NCBI GenBank assembly: GCA_030770535.1
Contig: JASVEC010000001.1
Coordinates: forward strand, 806,001 to 870,000
Length of the DNA: 64,000 bases
Reading direction: 5' to 3'
Origin: Batkoa obscura
Lineage: Eukaryota; Entomophthoromycota; Entomophthoromycetes; Entomophthorales; Batkoaceae
Positions 25,667 through 36,542 of the stretch are shown in pieces. Each line of letters begins with the position of its first letter. Position 1 is the stretch's first letter. The translations under genes and the position numbers were made by a program. Under the pieces are notes generated by a model. It was given only the letters and a program-made list of their open reading frames with translations. It was not told the origin of the DNA and made no database searches.

Positions 25667-26401
25667 TTATTCTCCATGTTTCAATACTCTAACAAACTCA
25701 TTATAGTTAAAATTATTTTTTCTATCTAATGGAGCTCCTTTAAACATGATATCCATCTAAAAACAGAAATTAATACCACATCCCCCTAGACAATTTCAAA
25801 TTTATTTTTACCTCTTCATCAGTAAACCTATCTCCCATCGTTGTCATATATTCTCTTAAATCATCAGCATTAATAAATCCTTTACCTTCATCATCAAAAC
25901 ATTCAAAAGCTGCTAAAATATCTGCTTCGGGATCTGTGCCGGATAATTTTTCTCCCATTAAAGTTAAAAACATAGTAAAATTAATACTACCAGGCGCTTG
26001 TTTAATCATATCATCAATATATTCATCCGTTGGATTTTGACCTAGGGGAGGGGTTAATTTGATGTTATTGTGGATGATAAAAACGGAATAACTGTAATGG
26101 ATGAATAGAAATAAAAAATAAACATCAATAGAATCCTTATTTTACCAAAATTAAAATTTTACTTACCTAAAGAAGCCAACATATCCTTTAAATCTTCCTT
26201 ATCTACAAAACCATCCGAATCATGATCAAACATGGAAAAGGCTTCTTTAAATTCAGCTATTTGTTTTTGATCAAAGATTGCAAATACATTGCTATTTTGA
26301 CGTACAGCACGTTTCTTTTTTTGTTTTCTCATAGACTACAGGAAAAGGATGGTTAATTATATTTAATGATTTTGGGTTGGTGATTGTGATAAAGTTACCA
26401 T
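25667..26401 (-). CDS. Myosin regulatory light chain (EF-hand)
   Basis: This small EF-hand protein binds the neck of type II myosin. Exons are 26401-26399, 26335-26167, 26041-25812 and 25756-25667, giving 163 residues. The basic N-terminus [20 protein letters not shown] is typical of regulatory light chains; the Ser before VFAIF fits the phosphorylated position of this family. EF-hand 1 ([12 protein letters not shown]) has intact ligands; the later hands are degenerate, as usual. The C-terminus, [14 protein letters not shown], is diagnostic. The first exon may be just ATG, as in MCM2, but a second ATG two codons into exon 2 could also serve. The 125-bp intron 2 is long for this window. Confidence 0.88.
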
Positions 26402-26701
26402 TTGTGCTGGATTAGGGTTTTTAATGAAATTGAAATTAACGTGTTTGTGAAATTGAACTATTAAAAAAGTGGCTAACTAAACCTTAGATTTTGGAAAACG
26501 TCAATTCTTGAGCTAGCTTAGGTCTACTATTTTCATTGGTTCACTTTGTTTTTTTAGTAATGAGAAAATATTCGTCTAGATACAAATTATTTATTAAATT
26601 CAATGATTCTTTCTTTAAAATTGAAACTATTTTGTGTGTATTTACATGCTTATTAAAAGCAAAAGCTGCCAAATTTGCAAAAGAAATCCATTGAGACGAT
26701 A

Positions 26702-26803
26702 TGGGGGGTGTTTTTTTTGGGTTCATTATTTTTTCCATCTTTTAAGCGCTATTTGAGTGGAAAGATTGTTAGTAAAATTCTTGAACACAAAAATACATCC
26801 CCA
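26702..26803 (+). mobile_element. Hairpin MITE, copy 4
   Basis: This full-length copy is flanked by TA on both sides and lies 300 bp upstream of the light-chain start. The open frame is kept without its usual ATG (WGVFFLGSLFF). Confidence 0.9.
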
Positions 26804-27670
26804 TATTATGTTTGCTATTTTCACTTATTATTTGCGCATACCGTTAAAAAACAATTACGCATTTTAAAAAAAATTACTATTTTACTAAAAGTAATTGAAC
26901 ATAAAAAAATAGATGACCAAATAAGGTATATATATGAAAATTTTATTTTAATAAATTGATATTAAATTCAGTAAAATAATAGCTAATCCCTTGATGAGGA
27001 TGACAATATTTTTTTATTAATAAAAAAGGCGTAAAAAATAAAAAAGATGTTAAAATTTTTAACTGTCTATGGTTGATAAAATATAGCTATTAAGCTAACT
27101 AATGAAACCTCAACCTTATTAAGATTATGATAGCCATATAAGCTTTCAGTTAATACTGTTTTATTATTATCGATAATTGACTATATAATTGAAATTGTAT
27201 TTCGTTTATTGTTTTTGTGCGCAAGCTTGATAAGAACGACATCGATATTATTTTATGTCAATTTATTTAATAAGCCATTTCAGTTCTTTGCTTTGGAGTG
27301 TCTGGATCTCTGGATTCCGAAGAGATCAATCAATAATAATAAGTGCTAATTAGGGCGGTTAAAGAATGATCGTAATGAAAGCGGCGAACCTATAGCTTGT
27401 GTTATTGTTTTTATTGTTGATCAAGCGCTTTTTTTAGGATGGTAATTGCTAGCTGTTTAATTCAATCCGTGTAATCTTCTGATAAATATAACCATTTAAT
27501 TGTATTATTAGACTAATCAAATATTTTATTATGTTAATGGACGATTTACATTAACAAATAACTGTTTTATTTAGTTATTTAAAACTGCATTTCAGTTTCT
27601 TTAATAACTTTTACTACTTTTTATTTATTTTATTATTTAAAATAAACTAGCATTTATGAAAAAACAAAAT

Positions 27671-27767
27671 TGGGGGCGTTTTTTTATTTCATCGCTTTTT
27701 CCACTTTTAAGCGTTATTTGATTGGAAATATTGTTATTAAAATTTTTAAACAAAAAATACATCCCCA
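27671..27767 (+). mobile_element. Hairpin MITE, copy 5 (diverged)
   Basis: This is a diverged, slightly shorter copy without clear TA flanks. Confidence 0.8.
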
Positions 27768-27812
27768 AATATTTTCATTTAAACACAGTTCTAAACTTTC
27801 CTCCAAAAAAAA

Positions 27813-27962
27813 AACTTCCTTAGTACAATTGGTAGTACACATGCCCCAATTTATAAAACTTAACATATGAGCCAATCATAAGCAGCTGACCTGGTTGAAC
27901 ATGCGTTTAGTTATATAAACTACCTTATGAGATGCGGTTTGAATCCCTCTGGAAGCCTAATA
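27813..27962 (+). other. tRNA-like relic or tRNA-derived repeat
   Basis: An A-box-like stretch (TTAGTACAATTGGTAG, with a GTAC/GTAC D-arm) and a B box (GGTTTGAATCC at 27943-27954) lie about 115 bp apart. They are bracketed by complementary CTTCC and GGAAG, like an acceptor stem. The spacing is too long for a normal tRNA unless it had a large intron, and no anticodon arm is convincing. It could be a tRNA pseudogene or a SINE head. Confidence 0.25.
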
Positions 27963-28514
27963 ATTTTTTTAATTTTGTTAATGATTAATTTCAAATCGTA
28001 AAATAAGTTACAAAATACTAATCAAATGTTTGTTTAATAATAAGAAATACAACATGTAAAAGAATATAACTTAGGAATCTATGCTACATAGAAATAGCAT
28101 CAAAAACTAACAATCGCTACCATATCCCTTACTCATCTTTTCATTCTTCTTTTTGAATCAAATAAACTTATTGAAGGCTTAAGCTTTAATATCAAATGAC
28201 CAAGGTTATTTGAACCAGAAGCTTGAGATTTGGGTGATTTAAAGGAGAAAAGGATCAGTAAACTGGATATTGCTATTAGGTTTTATAAAATCCTGCATAT
28301 CAAAACAAAAATTATTATATATACTTAGTGGTATTTTTTATCTTTTATAATCTTCCGCTAATAAATAATTAAATGTGATTAATCTTAAATCTTTTATTAA
28401 TGTATAGCCAGCTATAAAGGAAAACAAGCTATTATTTTTGCTGATAACTGATAGACTGGACTCATTGAGAATACTTCCGCTTATATATTACTAAACCTAA
28501 GACTTGATTCTGAT

Positions 28515-28769
28515 TGCTACGAATTATGCTATTTATCTACGATGTAGCAATTATTATCACAAATATTACTGTCAAAAATGTCAAGTGTTAATTACAATGG
28601 CAAATTGTTTTGGAAATGTTTCTAAGGCATATGGAATCGATTGGCATAGCACTTGATTTTGGAAGCTGAAAAAAACTATTAGCATTGGATTTACTGCTAT
28701 TAATTTAATACCTTGCCAATAGTTTTTCATCTTATAATGGTTGATGATAAGAGCTATCATTATTGTTAG
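28515..28769 (+). mobile_element. Decayed DNA-transposon transposase fragment (possibly ISL3-like)
   Basis: One frame reads a zinc-ribbon-like YHKYYCQKCQ, then VSKAYGIDWHST resembling the helix-turn-helix of ISL3-type transposases. A nearby frame reads MVDDKSYHYC, resembling the first catalytic Asp strand. Stops and frame changes separate these pieces, and no termini were found. The family call is a guess from motif shape. Confidence 0.25.
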
Positions 28770-29105
28770 TCAAATTCATTACTTTCCGCTTTAAACAGTT
28801 CTTTCCGTAAGTCAATTTCTTGAATTTTTTATCTAATAAATTGGATCAAAGCGATTTTGTTTTGGTGATATTAGCACACCTTGTACTAAATTGTAACAAT
28901 TTCAAAAATAATCTAGTTATGTTGATATCGATCTCTTACATTTCAATCTAGAAATACTTTTAGATGTACTCTTCAAACCTTTATTCTTTTTCATTTACTT
29001 CACAAAAGTATTCAGTAAATAATTGAGTATCATTAGCTTGAGAAATGCTAAAACTCATTTTATTAAGCAAAGATTTTACAGATAATAAAGTTTAAATAGA
29101 ACATT

Positions 29106-29206
29106 TGGGAATGTATTTTTATGTTTAAGAACTTTACTAACAATTTTTCCACTTAAATAGCGCTTAAAAGATATAAAAAATAATGAACCCAAAAAAAACA
29201 TCCTCA
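29106..29206 (-). mobile_element. Hairpin MITE, copy 6
   Basis: This copy is flanked by TT rather than TA. The open frame is kept (MRMFFLGSLFF). Confidence 0.85.
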
Positions 29207-29939
29207 TTTTCTAAACTAGTTATTTTTTAACACCTTTTAAAGCAACTTTGAACTTTTTTTCGCTATTTTTTATTCATTATTCTAAATTTACTTACTAAAA
29301 GTAAAATAAACAGGGAATAAGAGTATAAAAAAACGCATATCCTGCTTTGATATGTATGGATACTTTAAAATCTTCAAGTTACTGTTTATAGAAGTGGGGA
29401 TGTCCGAATTGGTTTCATTTTTTATCCAATTTTTAAAAATTTTATATTTTAAAAACTTTGCTTAAAATTCTATTAAAATAAATTCTTTATTAAAAACCAA
29501 AAGTACCCAACACAGTCTTAAATTATTTTATTATTATATTGTGTTGACAGGATTTGTATTAAATTTAATAGAAATTCTTGGGTTATCAAGGCTTTTACTA
29601 ATATAACCTATATATAAATATTAATTAAAGCTATATTATGTAAATAAATGCATATTTTTATAAAACTTCATTGAGAAATATTTATTATTGACTGCTTTAT
29701 AGCCAACATTGCAGATCTACTATCAATAAATAAATAACTTTAATGTTATAATTATATTACTAATATATCACTAAGTTAATAAATAGCTGCATGGGAGGGA
29801 TCGGTTAGCCCTAAAACCATAATTAACTATTTTTATATAGTACAAGCAGTATAATAATAGTTTTTACTTATTATTATAACTAGTTGCTCTTTGGCTGTTT
29901 ATTAACTTAGGTATTAATAATTCAAGTAATAGCAACATT

Positions 29940-30040
29940 TGGGGGTGTTTTTTTTGACTTCATTATTTTTTCCATTTTTTAAGCGCTATTTGAGCGGAAA
30001 AATTGTTAGTAAAATTCTTAAACACAAAAATACATCCCCA
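29940..30040 (+). mobile_element. Hairpin MITE, copy 7
   Basis: This full-length copy has TA at the right end. The open frame is kept without its ATG. Confidence 0.9.
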
Positions 30041-30171
30041 TATAAATAACTCAATCTGAAATTGTAATATATTTTAATTTTAAAAGTAAAGTTCAAAACA
30101 TTTTGTTACAAGGATTTTAAATTTTATTTATTGAATTTTGCATAAATATAATAAAAAAAATTTTAATGTAA

Positions 30172-30632
30172 TGTGAAAGTTGATACTTAGTGGTCGAAGT
30201 TAAAAGCTACTCTTGCTTAATTAACTTGCCTTGAGTCGAAGGGTCTTAGTTTATGTAACTAAGATAGACTTAACTTAATAGAAATAGTATGTAGTAAGCT
30301 ACGAATTATGTAAACAAATACAATGGAAGATACTACCGTAAAATCTATATAAGATGTTGTCAGAAAGACTTAGTGGCTTTATTAATGATACATTATCAGA
30401 GAGTAATCCAATTAAAAAGCCTCGAGTTATCATATTGAAGAATCTCTTTTATACTCCAACAAGTATGGATATTAAAAGGAGATAATATTCTTTGCAATAT
30501 GAAGTTAGAAATTCTCGCAGCAAATCAAAATAAGAGACTCTGAATTGATTGTGTTTGAACTTGAGAATACAACAACTTAAGTGATTGTTGTGTTATAATC
30601 AATCTGAGAGCTAAATAAAGCAATATTTCACA
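30172..30632 (+). mobile_element. Solo LTR of an LTR retrotransposon
   Basis: This 461-bp unit begins TGTGAAAG and ends TTTCACA, forming short terminal inverted repeats, and is flanked by a perfect 4-bp duplication, GTAA. No internal gag or pol region adjoins it, so it is a solo LTR left by recombination. It is clearly related to 31998-32461 and 35935-36272. Differences between copies suggest insertions that are not recent. The superfamily cannot be assigned from the LTR alone. Confidence 0.8.
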
Positions 30633-31001
30633 GTAAAACAACATTATAAATTTATATTAAAAAGTTACTTTTAAATAAAAAATAACTTAAAGTGTTAATT
30701 TTTATTATATTTTATATATATTTTTAATAAACTAATGCAAATTTCCTTATTTATTGGCTTTTTGTAACTAATATAAAGCAATTAAACTTTAAGTACTAAA
30801 TTTAATATTTTAATTAATATAGTTAATATATATAAATATAATAAATAATTAAATTCATATATATTAAATTTACTTTATTAAGATATTTATATTATTTTGT
30901 TATAATAGACTATTTTATTTTTGCATAAATACTATAGTATTTAATTTTATTAAATTAATATTTAAAATTTTTATTTTATTTTATTTTATTTTTTTGCTTT
31001 A

Positions 31002-31102
31002 TGGGGATGTATTTTTTTGTTTAAGAATTTTACTAACAATCTTTCCGCTCAAATAGTACTTAAAAGATGGAAAAAGAAATGAAATCAAAAAAAACATCCC
31101 CT
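31002..31102 (-). mobile_element. Hairpin MITE, copy 8
   Basis: This copy is flanked by TA on both sides. The open frame is kept on the minus strand. Confidence 0.9.
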
Positions 31103-31381
31103 TATAGTTAAGTCTAGTTTACTTTTTTTTGCATTTGTTATTATTTTCAGCTTTTAATAACTATATTTATATAATATATATAGGGATATTTAAAGTAGTT
31201 TCAGAATTTAGTTAAAAATTAACCTAAATTTTAAGTTTTTAAATTTATAAGTCCTTGATATATAATTAGTTAAGTTTAAAAGATTAAAACTAAATAAAAA
31301 AATTCAAGAAAGACTTATTTTAATTGTTTTATTTTTTTAATTATGTGTTTTGTATTATTCTTATTAAATGTTTAATAGATA

Positions 31382-31482
31382 TGGGGGTGTTTTTTTTGGC
31401 TTCATTACTTTTTCCACTTTTTAAGCGCTATTTGAGTGGAAAAATTGTTAGTAAAATTCTTAAACATAAAAACACATCCCCA
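31382..31482 (+). mobile_element. Hairpin MITE, copy 9 (family reference)
   Basis: This is a reference copy of 101 bp. Terminal inverted repeats are TGGGGGTGTTTTTT on the left and AAACACATCCCCA on the right. An inner inverted pair, TTTTTCCACT and AGTGGAAAAA, brackets a centre with AAGCGCT, so the whole unit can fold into a hairpin. TA flanks both ends, as for Tc1/mariner-type (Stowaway-like) insertions. One frame is open from ATG across the element, beginning MGVFFLASLLFPLFKRYLSG. No transposase is encoded; mobilisation would need an enzyme from elsewhere. Confidence 0.9.
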
Positions 31483-31862
31483 TATATAATATATAAATAT
31501 ATAGTTATTTGACTTTATTTTTTATTAAAATAAAAACCAACGAGTAGCATTATTATCAACTATAGCTTCGGTATATTCTTTTGATAAAGGTAAAAGTTTT
31601 AGATTTGATATAAATAAAAATCAATATAATTAATAATAATAAAATATCAATATTATAACTCATTATTAAAAATACAAAAAAATTAAAAATGAGTAAATTA
31701 AAATTATTATACAGTATTTACTTAATAATTTGACTATTTTATCAAGATTTAATAATAATAATAATAATAATAAATATTTATCATATAGTATACATATATT
31801 AAATAAAAGTAGAAAAACGATATATAGTAAATATCTCAATGATTTAAAAAATAAAGCAGTAG

Positions 31863-32461
31863 TGTGAAAGTTGGTACTCAGTGGTAGGAGTTAAAAGCAG
31901 TTCTAGCTTAATTAATTGGCCGTAAGTCGAAAGGTCTTAGTTTATGTAACTAAGATAGACTTAAATTAGTAAGAATAATGCGCAATAGGCTATGAACTGT
32001 AAAAGTTGATACTCAGTGGTTGGAGTTAAAAGCAGTCCTTGTTTGATTAACTTGCCTTGAGTCGAACGGTCTTAGTTTATATAATTAAGATAGACTTAAA
32101 TGAATAAGAACAATATATAATAAGTTACAAACTATGTAAAACAAATAGAATAGATAATACTACTGTAAAATCTACATAAGATGTTATCAGAAAGACTTAG
32201 TGGCTTTATTAATGGTATGATATCAGGGAGTAATTCAGTTAAAAAGCCTCAAGTTAGTATGTTAAAGAATCTCTTTTATACTCCAACAAGTATGGATATC
32301 AAAATGAGAGGATATAATCCTTTGCAATATGAAGTTAGAAATCCTCGCAGCAAATCAAAATAAGAGACTCTGACTTGATTGTGTTTGAACTTGAGAACAC
32401 AGCAACTTAAGTGATTGTTGTGTTATAATCAATCCGAGAGCTAATAAAGCAATATTTCACA
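31863..32461 (+). mobile_element. Solo LTR with partial tandem duplication of its 5' end
   Basis: A full LTR of the same family spans 31998-32461. Directly before it, 31863-31997 repeats the first ~135 bp of the LTR in the same orientation. The unit ends TTTCACA like the copy at 30172. No clean target duplication is seen around the compound unit. No internal retrotransposon sequence is present. Confidence 0.8.
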
Positions 32462-33545
32462 TAGGTATATTTTAAACAATTTGTAAAAAATAATAGAGTG
32501 TAAAGTATGTAGAAAATAAAATAAAATAAAATATTAAAATGAGTCATAGTTTGAACTTATCTTCACTTCATGATAAAATTTTAGGTTGTATGATAATATT
32601 ATAACGGAATATAAGTGTATTGTACCTTTCGATTATATTAATTGGATAGTTCTTAAAAATATTTGATCTAGCTGATCTTTAAACGCACAGTGATTTCTTT
32701 CATATTTTTGATAACTTTAAGTAAATTAATTTCATTATTTACATCAAAATTTATGTTCAAGGACTCTGTATGTTACCCTCAAATAACCTTCAGCAGTAAA
32801 AAAGATACCAGCTTATCTGATATTCCATTCTAAATGATATTATAATAATACAGCTTAGCCTACTTAATATAATGAATATCAAATAAATATATATGTTGAT
32901 TCCAGAATAATTCAGAAGTTAATTTAAGAAAACGTACTTGGCTAGTTTCTAATGTGAACCGAAAAGTTGACTCATTAAAGTTTATGAACAATTTTGATTT
33001 AAATTATAAATTATAATCTCAAAATCAATATTAGTATAACTTTAGAAGTATCAGTATATGTATATTTAATATCTGTAAAACCTATGGTTTGTAATCTAAT
33101 TTAACATCATTAGGTAACAATATATTATTTTAATGTCGCTTACTATTCATTATCTTTTAATCTACTTCAACGTTGCTATAACAACATAGCTACAATATTA
33201 AATAGTAATAGAATACTCTATGAAATGAATAGCAACTACATTAAAAAGTACCATGATAAATAGAATAATGACAAACGTAATTTTTTTAAAGTTAGTTTAA
33301 GTTTAAAAATATATTTGTACTTATTTTACAAATTCACCAAAAATAATAAAATTCAAAAAACCAAATAATGAATAGTTTAATCATTTAAAAGTTATTACCA
33401 AGAGTTTTTTTTAACAATAGTAATAAAAATAACTATGGTATATTAGTAATATAAGTAAACTCTTTGTAAAATGAGTATATAAAACAGCTAAGACATAGTT
33501 AAAAAGCCATCAAATTACTTTATAAATAATTGATTATTTAATACT

Positions 33546-35453
33546 ATGCAACTTAATTTTTTATCATTAGTAACTCTCTTAGTTACTTTAGCATCTGGTC
33601 AAACTAATACCGGAGCTGCTGATCCCTGTGCCAAAATATCCAACAAGTCAGTAATTGGATATAAAGATGTACTTGCTTGTTATGATAACTTTAAGTTAAC
33701 CGATAAAATACGTAATGGTGTTTCTGATACCTTAAAGAAGATTCTTCCTTTCTATGCTTTTATCGATATTGCTAAAAGATCCCCTGACCCAAAAGTACCT
33801 AGTTACATTGATATTAGATCTGAACTAGACAAAGTTCTATCTAAAAAATATCATACTGAACGTGATTTTCAAATTTCTATCGTTAAATTCTTTAACACTT
33901 TGGAAGATGGTCATACTAGGTATACCTCCAATTGTTTCTCTAGCTTTGTATTCAGACAACCATTCCCGATATACACAGAGGAAGGTAAATGGGGAGAAAT
34001 CAAAGTAAAGATCCCTCAAGGTTTACAATATAGTCAATCTCTTCTTGATGCTTGGGAAGCTGCTGGTGTAGATGTATTAAGCTATGCTGGTGCTGAAGTG
34101 TTATCGATCGATGGTAAACAACCACTCGAATTTGTTGAACAATATGCTAAACACTATATTGGTACCTCAAGAGATGTTAACTCTCGTGTGAATTATGCCC
34201 TTGCACGTTCTATTCAAAGTAATGGCCAATGGGGTATCAGTTATGGTAGCTTTGGATCCACCTCTATTCCGCCAGTTAAAGAAACTTTAAAATTTAGAAT
34301 TCGTGCTGGTAATGGTGAGAAAGAAGTAATTGTACCTTATATTGCTACTCCAAATGTACAGAAGCCATTTACTGATGCCAAGTCTTTTTATGACGACAAT
34401 TGTGAAGTAGTTGATCTTGATGCTCTCATAAAAGAAATTTTCGGAGGAAGTAATAATAAGCTTCAATTATTAGAAGTACCAGAAGTCAAAGAAATCCCAA
34501 TCGAAGCACCGCTTAAAACTGCAAATTCAAGGTTGATTGATCCACTTTTAACTGCAGTAGTTGATGGAACTTACGTTAAAACTTATATTTTACCTGACAA
34601 CGTAGGTGTTGTTCACATTTCTACTTTTTCAGCACAAGACGAATCTAGATGGTACAACGAAATTATTGATGGTTTCAAGGCGCTCCAAGATGAAAAGGTT
34701 GAAAAACTAATATTAGATGTAAGTAATAATGGTGGTGGTGTCATTTGTTGGGGTTATAATGTGTTAGATTATCTCTTCCCAAATGCTTCTACTAAATTCT
34801 TTAACACTGATATGCATTACTCTCCTTTACTTGCTAAGCTTACCCAAAATAATACGAATGGTTTCTTTTCCCCAATTGATTATAATCAACCTGATGGAAA
34901 GTCATTTGCTTCACAAAATGCCTTTACTAACATCAAGAGCTATTATCGCGGTACTAATAGAAACAGCCAATACACTCCTCAATTCCAAGAAAAATGTGGC
35001 GCCAATCCATTAAGATCCTTATTAGTTAGTGGTAAACAACCATTCAAGACTAAAAATATTGCTTTAGTTTCTAACTCCATCTGTTATTCTACCTGTACTC
35101 TTTTAAGCAATGGTATGCAAGAATTCCATAATGTTAAGAGCTACGCTTTTGGTGGTCTTAAATATAAGGATGCTACTATTGGTTCTCTTGCTGGTGGTAC
35201 AGTTTATACTCTTGATAGTCTTTTTAGTAGTTTAGAATATTCAGGATTAGGTAAAAATCCAGCTGCTCCACAACCCCTCCCAATTAAAGGTGGTGTTCGC
35301 TTCACTGTTAGAGAGGCTTATTCTTCTAGATTTAAGGAGCTTCGTCCATTAGAATTCACTTGGAATCCAGCCAAGAATCATAAAGCTTATACTGCAGAAA
35401 CCGCTTTCAATCCATACAAGGTTTGGGAACAAGTTGCTAAAGATTTAAAATAA
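33546..35453 (+). CDS. Secreted S41-family serine peptidase-like protein
   Basis: This intronless gene encodes 635 residues with a clear signal peptide (MQLNFLSLVTLLVTLASGQ). S41 (tail-specific protease) features are present. There is an N-terminal helical domain with LEDGHTRY. A PDZ-like stretch contains GAEVLSIDGKQPLEFV. The catalytic fold has NVGVVHISTF, LILDVSNNGGG and VSNSICYSTCTLLSNGM, with Ser515 as likely nucleophile in the C-Y-S-T-C form used by fungal S41 proteins. It likely acts outside the cell on proteins. It stands alone between two LTR-bearing regions and is one of the few intronless genes here, with more C-ending codons than its neighbours. High expression or acquisition as a dispersed family member could explain this. 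Confidence 0.85.
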   Translation: MQLNFLSLVTLLVTLASGQTNTGAADPCAKISNKSVIGYKDVLACYDNFKLTDKIRNGVSDTLKKILPFYAFIDIAKRSPDPKVPSYIDIRSELDKVLSKKYHTERDFQISIVKFFNTLEDGHTRYTSNCFSSFVFRQPFPIYTEEGKWGEIKVKIPQGLQYSQSLLDAWEAAGVDVLSYAGAEVLSIDGKQPLEFVEQYAKHYIGTSRDVNSRVNYALARSIQSNGQWGISYGSFGSTSIPPVKETLKFRIRAGNGEKEVIVPYIATPNVQKPFTDAKSFYDDNCEVVDLDALIKEIFGGSNNKLQLLEVPEVKEIPIEAPLKTANSRLIDPLLTAVVDGTYVKTYILPDNVGVVHISTFSAQDESRWYNEIIDGFKALQDEKVEKLILDVSNNGGGVICWGYNVLDYLFPNASTKFFNTDMHYSPLLAKLTQNNTNGFFSPIDYNQPDGKSFASQNAFTNIKSYYRGTNRNSQYTPQFQEKCGANPLRSLLVSGKQPFKTKNIALVSNSICYSTCTLLSNGMQEFHNVKSYAFGGLKYKDATIGSLAGGTVYTLDSLFSSLEYSGLGKNPAAPQPLPIKGGVRFTVREAYSSRFKELRPLEFTWNPAKNHKAYTAETAFNPYKVWEQVAKDLK

Positions 35454-35934
35454 TTAGCAAACCCTTGTTATTAATAAAAATTATTTACAGCTATGTTCTT
35501 ATTTCTTTTAGTTATCATTATCAGTGATGAATTTTTATTCAAATTATTTAATACATTTTCTTATTAAAAACTATTTGTAAGCAAATTAGGTAATTTAGTC
35601 TTTGAGATTGCCTAAAGGTAGATGCTTATATGTTTAAAGATAAAGGCTGATAAAAAATAACTGTTTTTATTACTTGTTTATTGTAATATTTGTACAATAT
35701 TACTTTTTTATACAAACTATTTAAAATTATTAAAAATTTAAGCTAATTTTAAAAATAGTGACTTTTATATTTATATTGGGTTTGTTTTACGATATTATAA
35801 TATTTATATTTATGTTTATTTAGATAAACTAACAGTAAATAATTTGATACCTTTTTAATTACTTAATAAAAAGTTATAAAATTTAATAATATAATAGTTT
35901 TAATATTAAGCTACTATGTTATTAAGTTTTATTA

Positions 35935-36272
35935 TGTGAAATATCGCTTCATTAGCTCTATGATTGGTTATAATATAATAATCAATTCAGAGTTCCTTAT
36001 ATATATTTGCTGTGAGAATTGCTACCACCTGATCATGAAGAACTTATTGTCCACGTTTTAATGTCCATACTTAGTAACTATAATAAGGAATAACTGCTAT
36101 AATGTTGGTTGTATATAGCCACCCAGTTGGAGTATAAAAGAGATTGTTCAATATACTAACTTGAGGCTTTTTAACTGAATTACTCCCTGATATCATACCA
36201 TTAATAAAGCCACTAAGTCTTTCTGATAACATCTTATGTAGATTTTACAATAGTATTATCTATTCTATTTGT
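35935..36272 (-). mobile_element. LTR fragment, same family, opposite orientation
   Basis: On the minus strand this matches the 3' three quarters of the LTRs at 30172 and 31998, including the terminal TTTCACA. The 5' end of the LTR is absent, and the match stops at an octamer repeat. It is more diverged than the other two. Confidence 0.75.
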
Positions 36273-36307
36273 TTATTTGTTTATTTGTTTATTTGTTTAT
36301 TTATTTT
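36268..36307. repeat. (GTTTATTT)n repeat
   Basis: About four tandem copies of an 8-bp unit adjoin the broken end of the LTR fragment. Confidence 0.85.
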
Positions 36308-36487
36308 AAAATATATATTAATATCAAACATTAAATAAATATAAATAAAAAATGATAATATATATATTGATAGCATTTTGTTAAATTTTTATCAAGTTTT
36401 TTGCTTATACTTGTTTAATGATTTGATATTAATACACTAAAAAAAATTATCAAAAAACAAAAGTATTTATTAATATTCAGACTATTT

Positions 36488-36542
36488 CATATTAACTGTC
36501 ATATTTAGCTAAAATCGTTAAGAAAATATGACAGTTAATGTG
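36488..36542. repeat. Hairpin with 19-bp arms
   Basis: The arm CATATTAACTGTCATATTT at 36488-36506 recurs as its inverse at 36524-36542 with one mismatch, around a 17-bp loop. Weaker pairing continues outward for about 9 bp. It may be a tiny hairpin element; only one copy is in this window. Confidence 0.75.

Larger units (their letters stand above)
26402..33545. other. 7.1-kb gene-free tract rich in mobile-element remains
   Basis: This is the longest tract without a host gene in the window. It holds six hairpin MITE copies, two solo LTRs (one with a partial tandem duplication), a transposase-like relic and a tRNA-like relic, in otherwise very AT-rich DNA. No exon-like stretch was recognised. 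It behaves as a sink for insertions next to an otherwise compact gene set. Confidence 0.6.

Noticed and set aside
30633-31862. Internal retrotransposon region between the two LTRs
   Set aside because: The 1.2 kb between them holds only AT-rich DNA and two MITEs, with no gag- or pol-like sequence. The two LTRs also have separate flanks, so they are not the ends of one element.
32181-32363. A 60-codon open frame inside the LTR
   Set aside because: It lies wholly within the LTR of a fossil element, is short and shows no gag, protease or other domain. I treat it as part of the LTR.
34783-35013. Open frame of 76 codons overlapping the S41 gene in another frame
   Set aside because: It is a shadow of the coding sequence, Leu/Ile-rich, with no independent support.
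7738-36307. CRISPR-like or coding interpretation of tandem repeats
   Set aside because: The TTA and GTTTATTT runs are simple microsatellites without spacers, and the organism is eukaryotic.
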